Assembly: GCA_010029175.1 (NCBI GenBank)
Contig: RGNC01000030.1
Span: 1 to 16,419, forward strand
DNA length: 16,419 nucleotides
Direction: 5' to 3'
Origin: Synechococcaceae bacterium WB8_1B_136
GTDB lineage: Bacteria > Cyanobacteriota > Cyanobacteriia > PCC-6307 > Cyanobiaceae
Positions 7,530-13,809 of the stretch are shown piece after piece; the first letter of the stretch is position 1; each line of letters starts with the position of its first letter. Both the position numbers and the translations under genes were made by a program. Under the pieces are notes generated by a model. The model ran no database searches. It saw only the letters and a program-made list of their open reading frames with translations, and was not told the origin of the DNA.

Positions 7530-7985
7530 TCACCACTTCCGGTAGGGCAGGAATTTGCCATTCATAGTCACAACCACCCGGTCCCCCTTAGGGTCAGCCA
7601 AACGATCGACAGTGAGGGTGAAGTCGATAGCCGACATAATGCCGTCACCGAACTTCTCCTGAATCACATCCTTCAGCGGCAGGCCATACACCTGCAGAAT
7701 TTCATAGAATCGATAGAGCAGAGGGTCGGTTGGAACCGACGGATCCAGGGCTCCTTTAACCGGATAAGTGGTGAGCTGTTCCAACAGCAACGGCCACTCA
7801 TCGGCTGGAATATCCAAGGCCTCCAACAGGGTTTCAGCTTCGGCGGCCGTGGCCGTGGCCTGGCCATAGAACAGGCTCGCCAGCCAGACCTCATCCACCC
7901 CCAAGCGGGCACCCAGCTCGGCAAAGTTGAAGCCCACGCGTCGCTTGGCCGACAACAAAACAGTGGTCATGGACGAGAGCGACAT
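7530..7985 (-). CDS. cynS: CynS, cyanase (cyanate hydratase)
   Basis: Cyanase converts cyanate plus bicarbonate to ammonium and CO2 in the cytoplasm as a decamer. The protein has 151 residues from ATG 7985, or 146 from ATG 7970, against 146-156 in the family. The C-terminal catalytic domain is plain: PTDPLLYRFYEILQVYG carries the Arg and Glu equivalent to E. coli Arg96 and Glu99, and EKFGDGIMSAIDF carries the Ser equivalent to Ser122. The N-terminal half is the usual helical DNA-binding-like fold (FAELGARLGVDEVWLASLFY). The frame extends further upstream to 8087, but that extra sequence covers the promoter region and has no family similarity. cynS lies 83 bases upstream of the preferred narB start on the same strand, so both may be co-transcribed. 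No cyanate transporter gene is next to it. Confidence 0.95.
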   Translation of the reverse strand: MSLSSMTTVLLSAKRRVGFNFAELGARLGVDEVWLASLFYGQATATAAEAETLLEALDIPADEWPLLLEQLTTYPVKGALDPSVPTDPLLYRFYEILQVYGLPLKDVIQEKFGDGIMSAIDFTLTVDRLADPKGDRVVVTMNGKFLPYRKW

Positions 7986-8017
7986 GGATGGCGACCAGCG
8001 AGGACTTCGGTGGCCGG

Positions 8018-8060
8018 ACCCTATGGAGCACTCCATGGGCCCATGGCTGCCGTTGCTACA
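8018..8060 (-). promoter_or_regulatory. Candidate NtcA-dependent promoter of cynS
   Basis: Reading the minus strand from 8060, TGTAGCAACGGCAGCC gives GTA-N8-AGC, a perfect left half-site and a poor right half (4 of 6 consensus positions overall). It is followed after 22 bases by TAGGGT (8023-8018), which fits the TAN3T form of NtcA-dependent -10 boxes. The spacing equals that at narB, and nine leading bases, TGTAGCAAC, equal one strand of the narB site. A transcript would begin near 8011, 26-41 bases before the cynS start candidates. Confidence 0.35.
8023..8046. repeat. Two overlapping palindromes between divergent cynS and mobA
   Basis: ATGGAGCACTCCAT (8023-8036, 6-bp arms, 2-base centre) and CCATGGGCCCATGG (8033-8046, a perfect 14-bp palindrome) share the four bases CCAT. 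They occupy the spacer between the NtcA-like half-site and the -10 of the candidate cynS promoter, so a protein bound here could affect cynS and perhaps mobA. No regulator is assigned. Confidence 0.5.
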
Positions 8061-8068
8061 CCTGAGCT

Positions 8069-8707
8069 GTGCCTGAGCGACAGCCAAGCCAATCCCTTCC
8101 GCTGCGCTGCTGTCTGCTCAGCGGCGGCGAGAGCCGGCGCATGGGCCAGGACAAGGCCCTTCTCCGCCATCCCCAGGGTGGCACCTGGCTGGAGCACAGC
8201 CTGCAACAACTGGCGCAATTGGGGGCACCGGTGACCCTGCTCAGCCGCCATCACCAGCATCTGGCCCTGGCACAGGCGCTGCACTCACCCAATATCAGCG
8301 CCTTGGCGGAGCCGCCCCCATGGGAGGGACCACTGCTAGCCCTGTCACGCTTGATGCAGAGCCATCCCGATCAGCTTCTGCTGCTCTGTCCAGTGGACAT
8401 GCCCCATCTGACCCTGGCCAGCCTGCGCACGTTGCTGGCGGAGGCCTCCACCAAACCTGCCGCAATCCATCTGGCCCACGACGGCTGGCAATTGCAGCCC
8501 CTGTTGGGGGTGTATCCCAGTGACGCCGAGCGACGGGCCGCGCTGAACAGCAGCATCGGACGAGGTGAGCGGCGACTGCAGAGCTGGCTGGCCACGCAGC
8601 CGTGCCGGACCGTACCGCTGCCTGCGGCAGGACTCCGCAACATCAATCGCCCCAGCGAACTCGACGGCCTCCGGGATGCGAGACATCTGACGCCACCAGC
8701 AGATTGA
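8069..8707 (+). CDS. mobA: MobA, molybdenum cofactor guanylyltransferase
   Basis: MobA attaches GMP from GTP to Mo-molybdopterin to make the guanine dinucleotide cofactor used by NarB. The 212-residue protein has the family G-loop LLSGGESRRMGQDKA (residues 16-30; consensus LxGGxxxRMGxDK), the metal/nucleotide motif CPVDMPHL near residue 110, and the C-terminal NINRPSEL box near residue 190. The length is close to the usual 190-210. The start is GTG 8069; no ATG lies in frame upstream and the only plausible later ATG is inside the G-loop, so GTG is well supported although no ribosome-binding site is obvious. It is divergent from cynS and precedes moaA by about 110 bases on the same strand. Placement next to narB fits the need of NarB for the dinucleotide form. 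Confidence 0.92.
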   Translation: MPERQPSQSLPLRCCLLSGGESRRMGQDKALLRHPQGGTWLEHSLQQLAQLGAPVTLLSRHHQHLALAQALHSPNISALAEPPPWEGPLLALSRLMQSHPDQLLLLCPVDMPHLTLASLRTLLAEASTKPAAIHLAHDGWQLQPLLGVYPSDAERRAALNSSIGRGERRLQSWLATQPCRTVPLPAAGLRNINRPSELDGLRDARHLTPPAD

Positions 8708-8715
8708 GGTGCACC

Positions 8716-8801
8716 GTGACCTGCGGCAAAGCATTCGTGGGGTCACCATGAATCAGACGCTTTCTGGTCAAGCCGAAGCGCTGCGTGCATGAACTGACCA
8801 G
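8716..8801 (+). promoter_or_regulatory. moaA leader with two inverted repeats sharing a TGACC/GGTCA core
   Basis: In the 111-base mobA-moaA gap, GTGACC (8716-8721) faces GGTCAC (8741-8746), and CTGGTCA (8764-8770) faces TGACCAG (8795-8801). The core TGACC/GGTCA therefore occurs four times, with centres about 24-29 bases apart. A possible 14-codon reading frame starts at ATG 8748 and ends at TGA 8790-8792. The region could be operator DNA or a folded leader RNA; it does not obviously match the known Moco riboswitch. Confidence 0.35.
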
Positions 8802-8818
8802 CCATAGTGTGGGCCCTG

Positions 8819-9856
8819 ATGGCCAGCGCCCCTCCCATCGATCGACACGGGCGAAGCCTGGGGGTGCTCAGGCTCTCGCTCACGGCGCGCTGCAACCTGG
8901 CCTGCCCTTACTGCCAGCCCGATGGCCAGGAGCCATCGGGGTTGCTCAGCCTGGAACAACGGCTGCAGGTCATCGAGGCGGCTGTGGCCTTGGGGGCCAG
9001 CAGTTTGCGCCTCACCGGCGGTGAACCCCTGCTGCACCAACAGCTCGACGCGCTGATCAGCGCCGTGAAACCGCTTCGCAACCACGGTCTGCGCGAAATC
9101 GCCCTCACCAGCAATGGGCTGCTGCTCACCGCAGAGCGCGCCCACCGCCTGCGGGAGGCCGGCCTGGATCGACTCACCCTGAGCCTGGATGGCACCACCC
9201 CCGCCAGCATGGCGTTAATGGCAGGCCTGCCAGATCAGCCCGCTGCAGAACGCGCCCTGCATCAGGTGCTGGCTGCGATCGAACATGCCCGAGCGGCAGG
9301 CTTCACCCCAACCACTGGCCACCTGAAGCTCAACGCCGTGATCCAACGGGGCCGCAATGACGATCAAGTGCTGCCTCTGGCAGCCCTGGCCCGCCAACGC
9401 AAGCTGGAGCTGCGCCTGATCGAATACATGGATGTGGGCAACCGCAATGGCTGGCGCCAGGCCGATGTGGTGACGGCCGCCGAGATGGTGCACACCATCA
9501 GCCAACGCTGGCCGCTTGAACCCCTGGGTCGGCCCCACCAGGGCACAGCCAGCCGTTGGAGGTATCGCGACGGCACAGGCACCCTGGCTGTGGTGGCCTC
9601 CGTGAGTCAGCCCTTCTGCGGCGACTGCAACCGCCTACGCGTCACCGCCGATGGCATCGCCTACACCTGCCTGTTCGCCGCCGCCGGCAGTGGTGTGGAT
9701 CTGAAACCGTGGCTGCAATCAAGCGATGATCCTTCCGCCCTCAACCAGGGGATGGCTGCACTCTGGCGAGGGCGGGCAGACCGCTACAGCGAAGAGCGCG
9801 AGCTGGCACCCGATCGCGGCACGACGCATGCGGAGATGGCCTACCTGGGCGGTTAG
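8819..9856 (+). CDS. moaA: MoaA, GTP 3',8-cyclase (molybdenum cofactor step 1)
   Basis: MoaA is a radical-SAM enzyme that, with MoaC, turns GTP into cyclic pyranopterin monophosphate. From ATG 8819 it has 345 residues, the normal size. The SAM-cluster motif CNLACPYC lies at residues 25-32 (Cys 25, 29, 32) and the SAM-binding TGGEPLL at about 66-72. The second, GTP-binding cluster is formed by CGDC plus a cysteine 14 residues after it (CGDCNRLR to YTC). The protein ends in MAYLGG, the conserved C-terminal Gly-Gly needed for activity. GTG 8807 is an alternative start four codons upstream; CATAGT at 8803-8808 could be a -10, which would make 8819 nearly leaderless. The stop codon overlaps that of the convergent permease gene by four bases. 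Confidence 0.95.
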   Translation: MASAPPIDRHGRSLGVLRLSLTARCNLACPYCQPDGQEPSGLLSLEQRLQVIEAAVALGASSLRLTGGEPLLHQQLDALISAVKPLRNHGLREIALTSNGLLLTAERAHRLREAGLDRLTLSLDGTTPASMALMAGLPDQPAAERALHQVLAAIEHARAAGFTPTTGHLKLNAVIQRGRNDDQVLPLAALARQRKLELRLIEYMDVGNRNGWRQADVVTAAEMVHTISQRWPLEPLGRPHQGTASRWRYRDGTGTLAVVASVSQPFCGDCNRLRVTADGIAYTCLFAAAGSGVDLKPWLQSSDDPSALNQGMAALWRGRADRYSEERELAPDRGTTHAEMAYLGG

Positions 9857-10605
9857 AGCCGCGGGGCCAGCCCCAACAACTTCAAGGAGGCCAGCACCAA
9901 CACCACCGCCAGAGCCCGCCTGATCCAGGCAACCGGCCAATGGCGGCTGCCCAGGCGCGAACCAAGGCCGCCCGCCAGAAGCACCGTCAACAGCCACACC
10001 GCCAGATCCGGCCTCGCCAGAGCCTGCCACGACGTCGATCCCGACATTGCCAGGCCTGCAAGACCCGCCATCGAGTTCAACAGAATGAACAACACCGACA
10101 CCGCTGCCGCCTCTCGAGTGGTGCACCAGCGGGAGAGCAACAGCAGCGGCGTGAGAAAGATGCCGCCACCGGTGCCGGTGAGTCCAGCAAGCAAACCCAA
10201 GCCGCCGCCTGTCGCCATCAGCAGAGCTGGTGCAGGTGCACGCAGCTGGGGCGGATCGTGCAAAGCGCGCCCCAGTCGCCAGGCTGTAATCAGCAACACA
10301 ACCCCCACCAGTTGCCGGAACCAGAACGCTGGAAGATTCAGCCAACCCCCGAGAAATGCAGCGGGGATAGCCAGCAGATACACCGGCCAGATCCGCAGCC
10401 AGGGCAGATAACCGGCCCGCAGGAAGTTCCAGCAGCCCACGCTGGCCACGACGGTATTCAGCAGCAGCGCCAGTGGCTTGATCTGCTCTGCCGGCATGCC
10501 ACCCAGGGCAAACACGGCGATGTAGCCCGATGCGCCCGCATGACCCACGGACGCATACAGAAAAGCCACCACCGCGAGAGCCCCCGCAACCAACCAGCTC
10601 GTCAC
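9853..10605 (-). CDS. TauE/SafE-family membrane permease
   Basis: The 250-residue membrane protein has about eight hydrophobic segments in two similar halves, as is typical of TauE/SafE (DUF81). The first half opens with LVAGALAVVAFLYASVGHAG and the second with GGGLGLLAGLTGTGGGIFLT; the glycine-rich turns followed by LLLNTVVASVG and LFILLNSMAGL mark the internal repeat. Family members export or import small anions such as sulfite, sulfoacetate and other sulfonates; the substrate here is unknown. The start is GTG 10605-10603, which overlaps the TGA of the upstream HPP gene as GTGA; the frame continues upstream, but that sequence is Gly/Pro/Arg-rich and lies opposite the real HPP frame. It is the last gene of the moaB-HPP-permease operon. 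The context suggests an anion linked to nitrate or Moco metabolism (nitrite, molybdate, sulfite), which is inference. Confidence 0.85.
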   Translation of the reverse strand: MTSWLVAGALAVVAFLYASVGHAGASGYIAVFALGGMPAEQIKPLALLLNTVVASVGCWNFLRAGYLPWLRIWPVYLLAIPAAFLGGWLNLPAFWFRQLVGVVLLITAWRLGRALHDPPQLRAPAPALLMATGGGLGLLAGLTGTGGGIFLTPLLLLSRWCTTREAAAVSVLFILLNSMAGLAGLAMSGSTSWQALARPDLAVWLLTVLLAGGLGSRLGSRHWPVAWIRRALAVVLVLASLKLLGLAPRL

Positions 10606-11135
10606 AGCCAGTGCTGGGGGTAGGGCGAGGCGGCGGGCGCCCAGCGGCTGAAGGCCCAGGCCAGCAGCACCAGCGACAGCGAACCGCTCAACACCGGAAA
10701 CAACAGGAAGGTCCAGGGCACCTGCAGGAACACCGCAAGAAAGGCCAGGCCGCCTGCGGGGGGATGCAAACAGCGCAACTTCTGCCCCAGCAGGATCGTG
10801 AGGCCCACCGCCAGGGCCAACACCAACAGGCCCTGGCCAACTGCGGTCACCAGGGCCACGCCCACCAAGCCTCCGATCAGATTGCCGAGCACAATGTTGC
10901 GGGGCTGGGCCAGGGGACTGGCGGGGTAGCCGAACAGGAGCACACAGGACGCCCCCAACGGCGCCACGATCAGCACCTGGCCGCTCCACAGCGACAGCAG
11001 ACCCAGCACCAACACTGCGCACAGGGCCGCCAGGGAGGTGACCCCGATCTGGGTGTGATGGAACCGAGGCTGATAACGCCGGCCACGCCGCCGCTCCCAT
11101 CGTGCGGCCAACTGCAGGCGCCGCAGGGCCGTCAT
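10602..11135 (-). CDS. HPP-family membrane protein, possible nitrite transporter
   Basis: The 177-residue protein has a basic N-terminus (residues 1-25) and about four hydrophobic segments (near 32-50, 53-70, 80-118 and 128-163). The family-naming motif HPP is at 124-126 in LHPPAGG, and the conserved VAPLGASCVLLFGYPASPLA and NIVLGNLIGG boxes precede it. HPP proteins conserved in cyanobacteria and chloroplasts have been shown to carry nitrite, which makes this a good candidate nitrite importer beside nitrate-reduction genes. Its ATG (11135-11133) overlaps the moaB stop as ATGA and its TGA overlaps the next GTG as GTGA, so the three genes are probably translated in a coupled way. Transport function is taken from the family, not shown here. 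Confidence 0.87.
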   Translation of the reverse strand: MTALRRLQLAARWERRRGRRYQPRFHHTQIGVTSLAALCAVLVLGLLSLWSGQVLIVAPLGASCVLLFGYPASPLAQPRNIVLGNLIGGLVGVALVTAVGQGLLVLALAVGLTILLGQKLRCLHPPAGGLAFLAVFLQVPWTFLLFPVLSGSLSLVLLAWAFSRWAPAASPYPQHWL

Positions 11136-11671
11136 CCCGCCGACTCGGTGAGCCGCGGCAGCAGCTGCACCAGGTTGCAGGGGCGGGTGGCCTCGTTGAG
11201 CTGAGCTGAGATCAGCCGATCCCAGGCGGTTTCCACCGCATCGAGTGAACCAGGCAGCACAAAGATCACCGTGCCATTGGCAACGCCAGCCAAGCAGCGG
11301 CTCTGCAGTGAGCTTGTGCCAATTGTTTCAAACGACAGCATCCGGAACAACTCACCGAAGCCCTCGATCGTTTTATCCAGCAGCGGCGCTACAGCCTCGG
11401 GGGTGCCATCGCGGCCGGTGAGACCGGTGCCACCGCTGCTAATCACCACTTGCACCGCAGGATCGGCGATCCAGCGGCTCAGCTCAGCGCGGATCTGGTA
11501 ACGGTCATCGGGCACAAGGCGGCGCTCCACCAGCTGATGGCCGGCTGAATCCAATCGCTGCTGCAGGGCATCGCCGGAACGATCGTCCGCAAGGGTGCGG
11601 GTGTCGGAGACCGTGAGCAGGGCTATAGCGAGGCGCAAACCGGAACGAACGACATGGGGCCATCGTGGCAA
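11132..11671 (-). CDS. moaB: MoaB/MogA-type molybdopterin adenylyltransferase
   Basis: The 179-residue protein of the MoaB/MogA fold adenylylates molybdopterin before molybdenum insertion by MoeA. Family landmarks are LTVSDTRTLADDRSG (near residues 19-33), SSGGTGLTGRDGTPEA (78-93) and the MoaB-specific block FRMLSFETIGTSSLQSR plus AGVANGTVIFVLPGS. The Asp in TGRDGTPEA corresponds to the catalytic position of MogA and Cnx1G, which supports an active enzyme rather than a relic. The only upstream start in frame is TTG 11671; TTG 11638, just before LRLAIALL, is an alternative that would remove 11 poorly conserved residues. It is divergent from moaD, 33 bases away, and is the first gene of a three-gene minus-strand operon. 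Confidence 0.9.
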   Translation of the reverse strand: MPRWPHVVRSGLRLAIALLTVSDTRTLADDRSGDALQQRLDSAGHQLVERRLVPDDRYQIRAELSRWIADPAVQVVISSGGTGLTGRDGTPEAVAPLLDKTIEGFGELFRMLSFETIGTSSLQSRCLAGVANGTVIFVLPGSLDAVETAWDRLISAQLNEATRPCNLVQLLPRLTESAG

Positions 11672-11686
11672 GGGACGTGCAGTCCC
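11672..11686. repeat. Short inverted repeat in the moaB-moaD divergent gap
   Basis: GGGAC and GTCCC flank the five-base centre GTGCA in the 33-base gap between two divergent Moco genes. It could be a shared operator or chance; no regulator is known. Confidence 0.3.
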
Positions 11687-11692
11687 GCTGGT

Positions 11693-11698
11693 TAGGGT
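11693..11698 (+). promoter_or_regulatory. Possible -10 box of moaD (TAGGGT)
   Basis: TAGGGT ends six bases before the moaD ATG, so a transcript would begin at or next to the A of the start codon and moaD would be leaderless. The same hexamer is the candidate -10 of cynS. The evidence is motif and spacing only. Confidence 0.25.
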
Positions 11699-11704
11699 TG
11701 TGCC

Positions 11705-11962
11705 ATGGGTGAGCCGTCTGCCGAGGGGATCCGCATCCGGTTGTTCGCAGGGCTGCGGGAGCAGGCGGGCTGGTCAGAGCATCACTGGCCTGCCCCTGCG
11801 GCACACCCGCACCCCACACCGCGGCAGCTGTGGCTGGCACTGCAGCTGCCTGGGGAGTTGAGCAGCGTGCGCGTTGCCATCAATCATGAGTTCACCACGG
11901 CCGACACGCCGCTGCATGACGGTGATGAGCTTGCATTCCTCCCCCCCATCAGCGGTGGCTGA
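11705..11962 (+). CDS. moaD: MoaD, molybdopterin synthase small (sulfur-carrier) subunit
   Basis: The 85-residue ubiquitin-like protein ends in PPISGG; the terminal Gly-Gly is the site of adenylation and thiocarboxylation. RIRLFAGLREQAG (residues 10-22) and the VAINHEFTTADTPLHDGDEL stretch (about 57-76) are the usual MoaD strand and hydrophobic patch. It donates sulfur to convert cyclic pyranopterin monophosphate into molybdopterin, docking its tail in MoaE. The start is ATG 11705. The 3' end overlaps the moaE start, so the two subunits are co-translated. The activating enzyme MoeB is not in this window. Confidence 0.9.
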   Translation: MGEPSAEGIRIRLFAGLREQAGWSEHHWPAPAAHPHPTPRQLWLALQLPGELSSVRVAINHEFTTADTPLHDGDELAFLPPISGG

Positions 11963-12422
11963 AGCTGAGGACCTTCAGCTCAAGGTCGATCTCTGCAGCG
12001 AGGCCTTCGAGCCCTTCGCCTGCTTGGAACAGTGGCACCGCCAGCTGGCGGCCATCGGCCGGTGGAGCGCCGCCAACAGCCACTTCATCGGGCGGGTGCG
12101 CTCCATGGCCACCAATGGCACCCCGCTGCTGGCCCTGGAGCTGGAGCATTACCCAGGGATGACAGAACGCCAGCTGCAGCAACTGGCCACAGCCCTGTGC
12201 AGTCGCCATGGGGCCGATAGCTGCTTGATTCAACACCGCATTGGCCGGGTGCTGCCCGGCGACGCGATTGTGCTGGTGGGCATCGGCGCCGACCGGCGCG
12301 GCCCCGCCCAACGCTGCTGCCAGGACCTGCTGGAGGCGCTCAAACACGACACCCCCTTCTGGAAACGGGAGTGGCGCAGTGATGGCACAGGCGAATGGCT
12401 GATCGGCAACACGCCGCTTTAG
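11955..12422 (+). CDS. moaE: MoaE, molybdopterin synthase catalytic subunit
   Basis: MoaE pairs with MoaD to make the dithiolene of molybdopterin. From GTG 11955 it has 155 residues, against about 150 in E. coli. Family landmarks are FIGRVRS (near residue 45), LELEHYPGMTERQL, the IHRIG-type segment QHRIGRVLPGDAIVLVGIGA and the active-site TPFWKRE, whose lysine matches a catalytic lysine of E. coli MoaE. Possible starts are GTG 11955 (8-base overlap with moaD) and ATG 11925 (38-base overlap, ten more residues); neither has a clear ribosome-binding site. I chose 11955 because family similarity begins at about LQLKVDLCSEAF. The gene is convergent with moeA, with 151 bases between. Confidence 0.92.
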   Translation: MAEAEDLQLKVDLCSEAFEPFACLEQWHRQLAAIGRWSAANSHFIGRVRSMATNGTPLLALELEHYPGMTERQLQQLATALCSRHGADSCLIQHRIGRVLPGDAIVLVGIGADRRGPAQRCCQDLLEALKHDTPFWKREWRSDGTGEWLIGNTPL

Positions 12423-12515
12423 GTGGCGTGCACACCGTTGCCCATGGCCGCAGCGATCAGCTGGTGCCAAGGGCACAGCCTGGGGAGGGCGACCCGAAAT
12501 GGGGCCCGCACCCAG

Positions 12516-12534
12516 GCAGGTTCCATCCACCTGC
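12516..12534. terminator. Weak hairpin in the moaE-moeA convergent gap
   Basis: GCAGGT (12516-12521) pairs with ACCTGC (12529-12534) around a 7-base loop. It lies between two converging genes, where a bidirectional terminator is expected, but no T-run follows on either strand. The rest of the 151-base gap shows only a 5-bp stem, GTGCC-AAG-GGCAC, near 12467-12479. Confidence 0.2.
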
Positions 12535-12573
12535 TCAGCCCCTGACACCCTCAGTCATGAGCACACCGTCGCG

Positions 12574-13809
12574 TCACAGCAACGGCAGGCGCAGCAGCTG
12601 CGCCCACAGCTCGGTTCCCGCATCCAGATCCGCCTGCTCCGCTGGGATCTCCAACAACAGATCGGCCCCCTGCAGCGAGCCAACACGCGAGGAGGCCTGC
12701 GATCCCTCCAGCCGTGCCCAGAGCCCGCCATCAGCCGCCACTACAAGCCTGGCCCGCGCCAGTTCAGGCCTTCCGGCTGCACGACGCATGGGCTGCTGCA
12801 GCTGCACCAGAAGCCTTGGCAGCAGCTGGATCTCAGCTCCTTCCAACCGCTGCAACGCCGGCCAGAGCAACTGCAGCGCAGTGATCGCCGCCGCCACCGG
12901 GTTGCCCGGCAATCCGAAGAACGGCACGCCAGCCACATGCCCCCAGGCGAACGGGCGGCCCGGCTTGAGGAACAACTTCCAGAAGGTCACCTGCCCCAGC
13001 TCCGCCACCAGGGGGCGGATCCAGTCGCTGTCACCAGCAGAGACACCACCGGTGCTCACAACCACATCGCAGCTCTCCGCCAGCTCGCGCAAGGCCAGGC
13101 GCAATGGCTCCGGGTGGTCGTCAACCACCCGCTGCTCATCAACCTGGTACCCGAGCCGATTGAGCAAGGCTGTAAGCAAAGCCGAATTGCTCTCCCAGAT
13201 CTGTCCAGGACCGCGCTCCATTCCAGGCGGCAGTAACTCATCGCCGCTGATCAAGAGGCCCAGCCGCGGTCGGCGCGTCACGTGCAGTTCCTGCACCCCG
13301 CAGCTGGCCAAGCGCCCCAGATCGGCGACGCCGAGTCGGTGGCCTGCCGGCACCAGCTCCTGCCCGGGGGAGGCCTCTTCGCTGGGTGGGCGGATCCATG
13401 GGTTGGGCCCGCAGGGCTTCACCAACTTCAGCTGATCCCCGGCTACCTCCACCAACTCCTGAGGGAGCACCCGTGCACTTCCCTCCGGCACCGCCGCGCC
13501 GGTGAGGATTCGCACCGCTTCCCCTGTCGCGAGCACGTGGCCATAGGGAGCCCCCGCAGCGGAGACCCCCACCAGGTGCCAGCGGCTGCCGGGCTCCGGC
13601 TGCTGTCCGCCGGCGATGGCGTAGCCATCCATGATCGACGCGCAGAAGCCCGGCACCGCGGCCGCAGCCACCACAGACTCAGCCGTGGCGCGCCCCAGAC
13701 AGGCCGCCAGCGGGAGCCGTTCCTGCCGTCCCAGCGGTTGAAGCCGCTCCAAGATCCAAGTGCGGGCCTGCTCCAGAGGCAGACCTTCACGGCCGTATGG
13801 CTCAGTCAT
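12574..13809 (-). CDS. moeA: MoeA, molybdopterin molybdenumtransferase
   Basis: MoeA inserts molybdate into adenylylated molybdopterin. From ATG 13809 it has 411 residues, the normal length. Landmarks in order are MDGYA (60-64), RILTGAAVPEG, LLISGDELLPPG, the molybdopterin-binding VVSTGGVSAGDSDW and FGLPGNPVAA, then a C-terminal beta-barrel domain. The frame extends nine residues further to 13836, but ATG 13809 overlaps the moaC stop by eight bases, a normal coupled arrangement, and starts where family similarity begins. It is the second gene of moaC-moeA on the minus strand. All expected motifs are present and nothing is broken. Confidence 0.94.
   Translation of the reverse strand: MTEPYGREGLPLEQARTWILERLQPLGRQERLPLAACLGRATAESVVAAAAVPGFCASIMDGYAIAGGQQPEPGSRWHLVGVSAAGAPYGHVLATGEAVRILTGAAVPEGSARVLPQELVEVAGDQLKLVKPCGPNPWIRPPSEEASPGQELVPAGHRLGVADLGRLASCGVQELHVTRRPRLGLLISGDELLPPGMERGPGQIWESNSALLTALLNRLGYQVDEQRVVDDHPEPLRLALRELAESCDVVVSTGGVSAGDSDWIRPLVAELGQVTFWKLFLKPGRPFAWGHVAGVPFFGLPGNPVAAAITALQLLWPALQRLEGAEIQLLPRLLVQLQQPMRRAAGRPELARARLVVAADGGLWARLEGSQASSRVGSLQGADLLLEIPAEQADLDAGTELWAQLLRLPLL

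Noticed and set aside
5707..7545. Open frame of 612 codons on the + strand opposite narB
   Set aside because: The frame is antisense to a clear NarB, its translation is rich in His/Gln/Pro/Arg with no recognisable motif, and such frames are expected in GC-rich DNA.
8708..8818. Moco riboswitch upstream of moaA
   Set aside because: The gap is short and its stems do not show the known Moco motif layout; only the inverted repeats can be supported.
10606..11100. Upstream extension of the permease frame to 415 residues
   Set aside because: The added sequence overlaps the HPP gene in another frame and is Gly/Pro/Arg-rich without membrane segments; GTG 10605 in a GTGA overlap is the natural start.
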